Shown here one piece after another: positions 61,851 through 64,000 of a stretch of DNA of 64,000 bases; position 1 is the first letter of the stretch, and each line of letters starts with the position of its first letter. Origin of the DNA: Holothuria scabra (lineage: Eukaryota > Echinodermata > Holothuroidea > Aspidochirotida > Holothuriidae); assembly GCA_037179385.1 (NCBI GenBank), contig CM074195.1:8323787-8387786 (forward strand). Direction: 5' to 3'. Below the pieces are notes generated by a model. That model worked only from the letters and a program-made list of their open reading frames with translations. It did not search any database and was not told the origin of the DNA. The translations under genes were made by a program, and so were the position numbers.

Positions 61851-62412
61851 TTAAAGTGTACCTCAAGTAAAAAAAAATTAAAAATATATTTTGAAAAGCA
61901 TGAAAAATGAATTTGAACAGTCCAGCTCCCATCTTTATAGGACATTCCTGAGCTGAGATGTAAAATGTTGAAGTTAATTCATTCAACTTAAAATGGTATA
62001 TTGCGCAATGGTTTGTGAGGTCATTGTTGTACTACTCAAATTACAATCTTTGTATTTCTTTGTTTTTTGGAAAGTTACTACACCTTGTATCAAGGTGTGA
62101 TAGCACTCTTACTCTTATGGGGTCATGTATTAATGAAGCTCTCTCTGTGGAACATGCTATCCAGGCAAACAGGAACTGTTCAGTGTCATACATACATTTT
62201 TAATTTTAAGGGGAAAGCAGATTATGTGAGTTGTACAACAAGAAAGTCACAAATTGTTGCGCAATGGACTCATATGTTTTAAATGAATAAACCTCAATAT
62301 TTTATATCTCAGCTCAGGAAAGCCCTACGAAGATGGGAGTTGGATTGTTAGAATTTATTTTTCATGCTCCTTAATACATCTTTTGAATTTTTTAACTTGA
62401 GGTACACTTTAA
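61851..62412. mobile_element. Fold-back transposon with long inverted arms, copy 2
   Basis: Ends TTAAAGTGTACCTCAAG / CTTGAGGTACACTTTAA. The termini can be read as TTAA plus AGTGTACC, suggesting a TTAA target duplication. The centre, relative to copy 1, is inverted between the arms (TACACCTTGTATCAAGGTGT). Open frames inside are incidental. Confidence 0.85.
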
Positions 62413-62715
62413 ATTCTAAAATTTAGGACAATAACTCATAAAGTTACCTTGAAATTTCTTAAAAGATACAAGAAAGTGAAATGGTAATAAATCTCTTGAA
62501 TTTGGGTACGTATTGTTTAAAAAAAAATGAGACCGTCGCTTTTGCCATTGAAGAGAAAGAACCCTAGTATTTTAGGGGTGTAGGTCAAAAGTCATCTGGT
62601 TTTTATATATATGTGGCTGAGTAAGGAAAATTTCAAGGGCAAACACATTCCCTTGCTTGTGAAATGTCCTATTGTGTAAAGTGAGGAGGAGGAACTTTTC
62701 ACTGGAGAGAACATA

Positions 62716-63076
62716 CACTCTAAAATCAAAAGAGTGAACTTAGTCACTCTTTGATAGAGTGAAAAGTGTGAATTTGCTCCATTAGAGTAATAATTCACTC
62801 CAAGAAGATTGAAATTCACTCCAAAAAGAGTGAAATTCCCTTAAAACGAGCGAAGTTTCACTCTTGATGAAGTGCCCACAGTGATCGCTCTTAAAAAAAA
62901 GAGTGATCACTGCAGGCACTCGTGGACGAATGAATTTTCCCTCTTCCTCTAGTGAATTTCACTCTTTTTGGAGTGAACTTCACTCCTCTTGGAGTGAATT
63001 ATCACTCTAATGGAGCGAATTTACACTTTTCACTCTATCAAAGAGTGACTAAGTTCACTCTTTTGATTTTAGAGTG
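62716..63076. mobile_element. Near-complete palindrome (fold-back MITE), 361 bp
   Basis: Left end CACTCTAAAATCAAAAGAGT is mirrored at the right end ACTCTTTTGATTTTAGAGTG. The arms match along nearly their whole length, with a centre at GATCGCTCTTAAAAAAAAGA. GAGTGAA/TTCACTC heptads recur through both arms. Non-coding; open frames in both strands mirror each other. Confidence 0.93.
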
Positions 63077-64000
63077 GAGTCTAAACTTATCCTATAATCC
63101 GTTTCTGGCATCCTTAAAGCCAAAAGGCCATCGACCCAGACTATGACTTATTTCGAAACAAAAGCTTATTGCCAAAGACTTCCCCTATTACTATACCAGG
63201 TATCTCCCATGGATTTAAGGCATATAGATTGTACATTCAGGGTGGACATACATTAAGCAGTGGCGCCCATGAATTTTACAGTAGAGTGAGATAAACATTG
63301 TCACGTGATTCTCAAGAACCATTCATGGAACAGGATAATATGCTACATAGTCATTTCAAATGGGGTGACCACATTTTCCCTTTAACACACAATATTATTT
63401 CACATATGGATGAAAGATCGAAATTGGAATTCAGAAAATATCACAAAGTTGGCCTCAAGTTGTAGGTTACCCCTCAAATACGGAAAAGGTATCAAAGAAG
63501 CACAGAAAATAGCAAGTCAGTTTTCCATATTTATGTCCGACTGGAATTATATAATTCCATTTACTCCCGTACTGTGCGTCTCTACGCTGTTTATGCGAGA
63601 TACAGCTTGACAAATAAAACAGTTAAAATTCAAGGGAAGTAAATTTTCCTTTCGCCCTTAGCGGTGAGAATTTTATCAAATTATATTTACACGATAAGGG
63701 TATCCTTCAATTAGGACAGAACCATAAGCCACGACGTACTAAAAACAGTATTTAAATTAAGCGGTGGGAAACTGAAAGATCGAAACAAGTGACATTTTTT
63801 CAGTGTAACCATGTACATTGCTCAAATTGACGGGGCTATTTGGTAGATCCTTATTGAGCTTCAACAAAAAATAATAATAATTGCTATTTCTAACGCTTAA
63901 AGCAATTTCCAAGTAGTATTTCACAAGGATCGATCTAATAGAGAGTATACAATTTCAAATTCATGTCTGCGAAACAATTTAATCCACTCCTAGCAGCCTA

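Larger units (their letters stand above)
58006..64000. other. Right flank, no gene recognised
   Basis: AT-rich DNA with MITEs (59165, 59424, 61485, 61851, 62716) and a GC-rich repeat. A 128-codon open frame at 58162-58548 begins at GTG and has no family resemblance. The interval near 58006-58170 is CpG-richer and could hold a promoter; that is speculation. Confidence 0.5.

Noticed and set aside
62592..63146. Mirror-image ORFs sharing NFxLLGVNYxSNGAN-like text
   Set aside because: Both are readings of the two arms of the 361-bp palindrome.

Overview
This is a window of animal nuclear DNA: AT-rich, intron-rich and packed with transposons. The repeat types and the divergence of the main gene suggest a marine invertebrate, probably a non-vertebrate deuterostome such as an echinoderm. 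That taxonomic guess is inference; the sequence gives no direct proof.

One host gene dominates the window. On the minus strand, from about 46.4 kb down to 1.1 kb, lie 20 coding exons of nephrocystin-4 (NPHP4), a scaffold of the ciliary transition zone. All exons have GT-AG borders, and the phases agree at every one of the 19 junctions. They encode 963 codons, roughly the N-terminal two thirds of the protein. The remaining exons lie beyond the left edge. The non-coding 5' end was not resolved; candidate first-exon donors lie near 47.16 kb and 58.0 kb. Inside the first coding intron, on the same strand, sits an intact single-exon ORF of 162 codons (40264-40752) with a good start context and no recognised family. 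It is a candidate nested gene.

The largest mobile element is a Ty1/copia retrotransposon on the plus strand (32712-37767) in the intron between coding exons 2 and 3. It has 291-bp LTRs identical by eye, a 5-bp target duplication, an initiator-Met tRNA primer site and a polypurine tract. Its gag-pol frame is interrupted about ten times by small indels.

The rest of the window is introns and upstream DNA filled with short non-autonomous elements. These include hAT-type MITEs with 8-bp target duplications, several families flanked by TTAA, a three-copy TATAG-ended MITE, fold-back elements and tRNA-like SINE copies. There is also a retroposed U2 snRNA fragment, three minisatellites, and a roughly 145-bp tandem array carrying nuclear-receptor-type DR1 and DR2 motifs. 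From 46.4 to 64 kb I find no supported protein-coding gene. No bacterial-type features (operons, CRISPR) are present.
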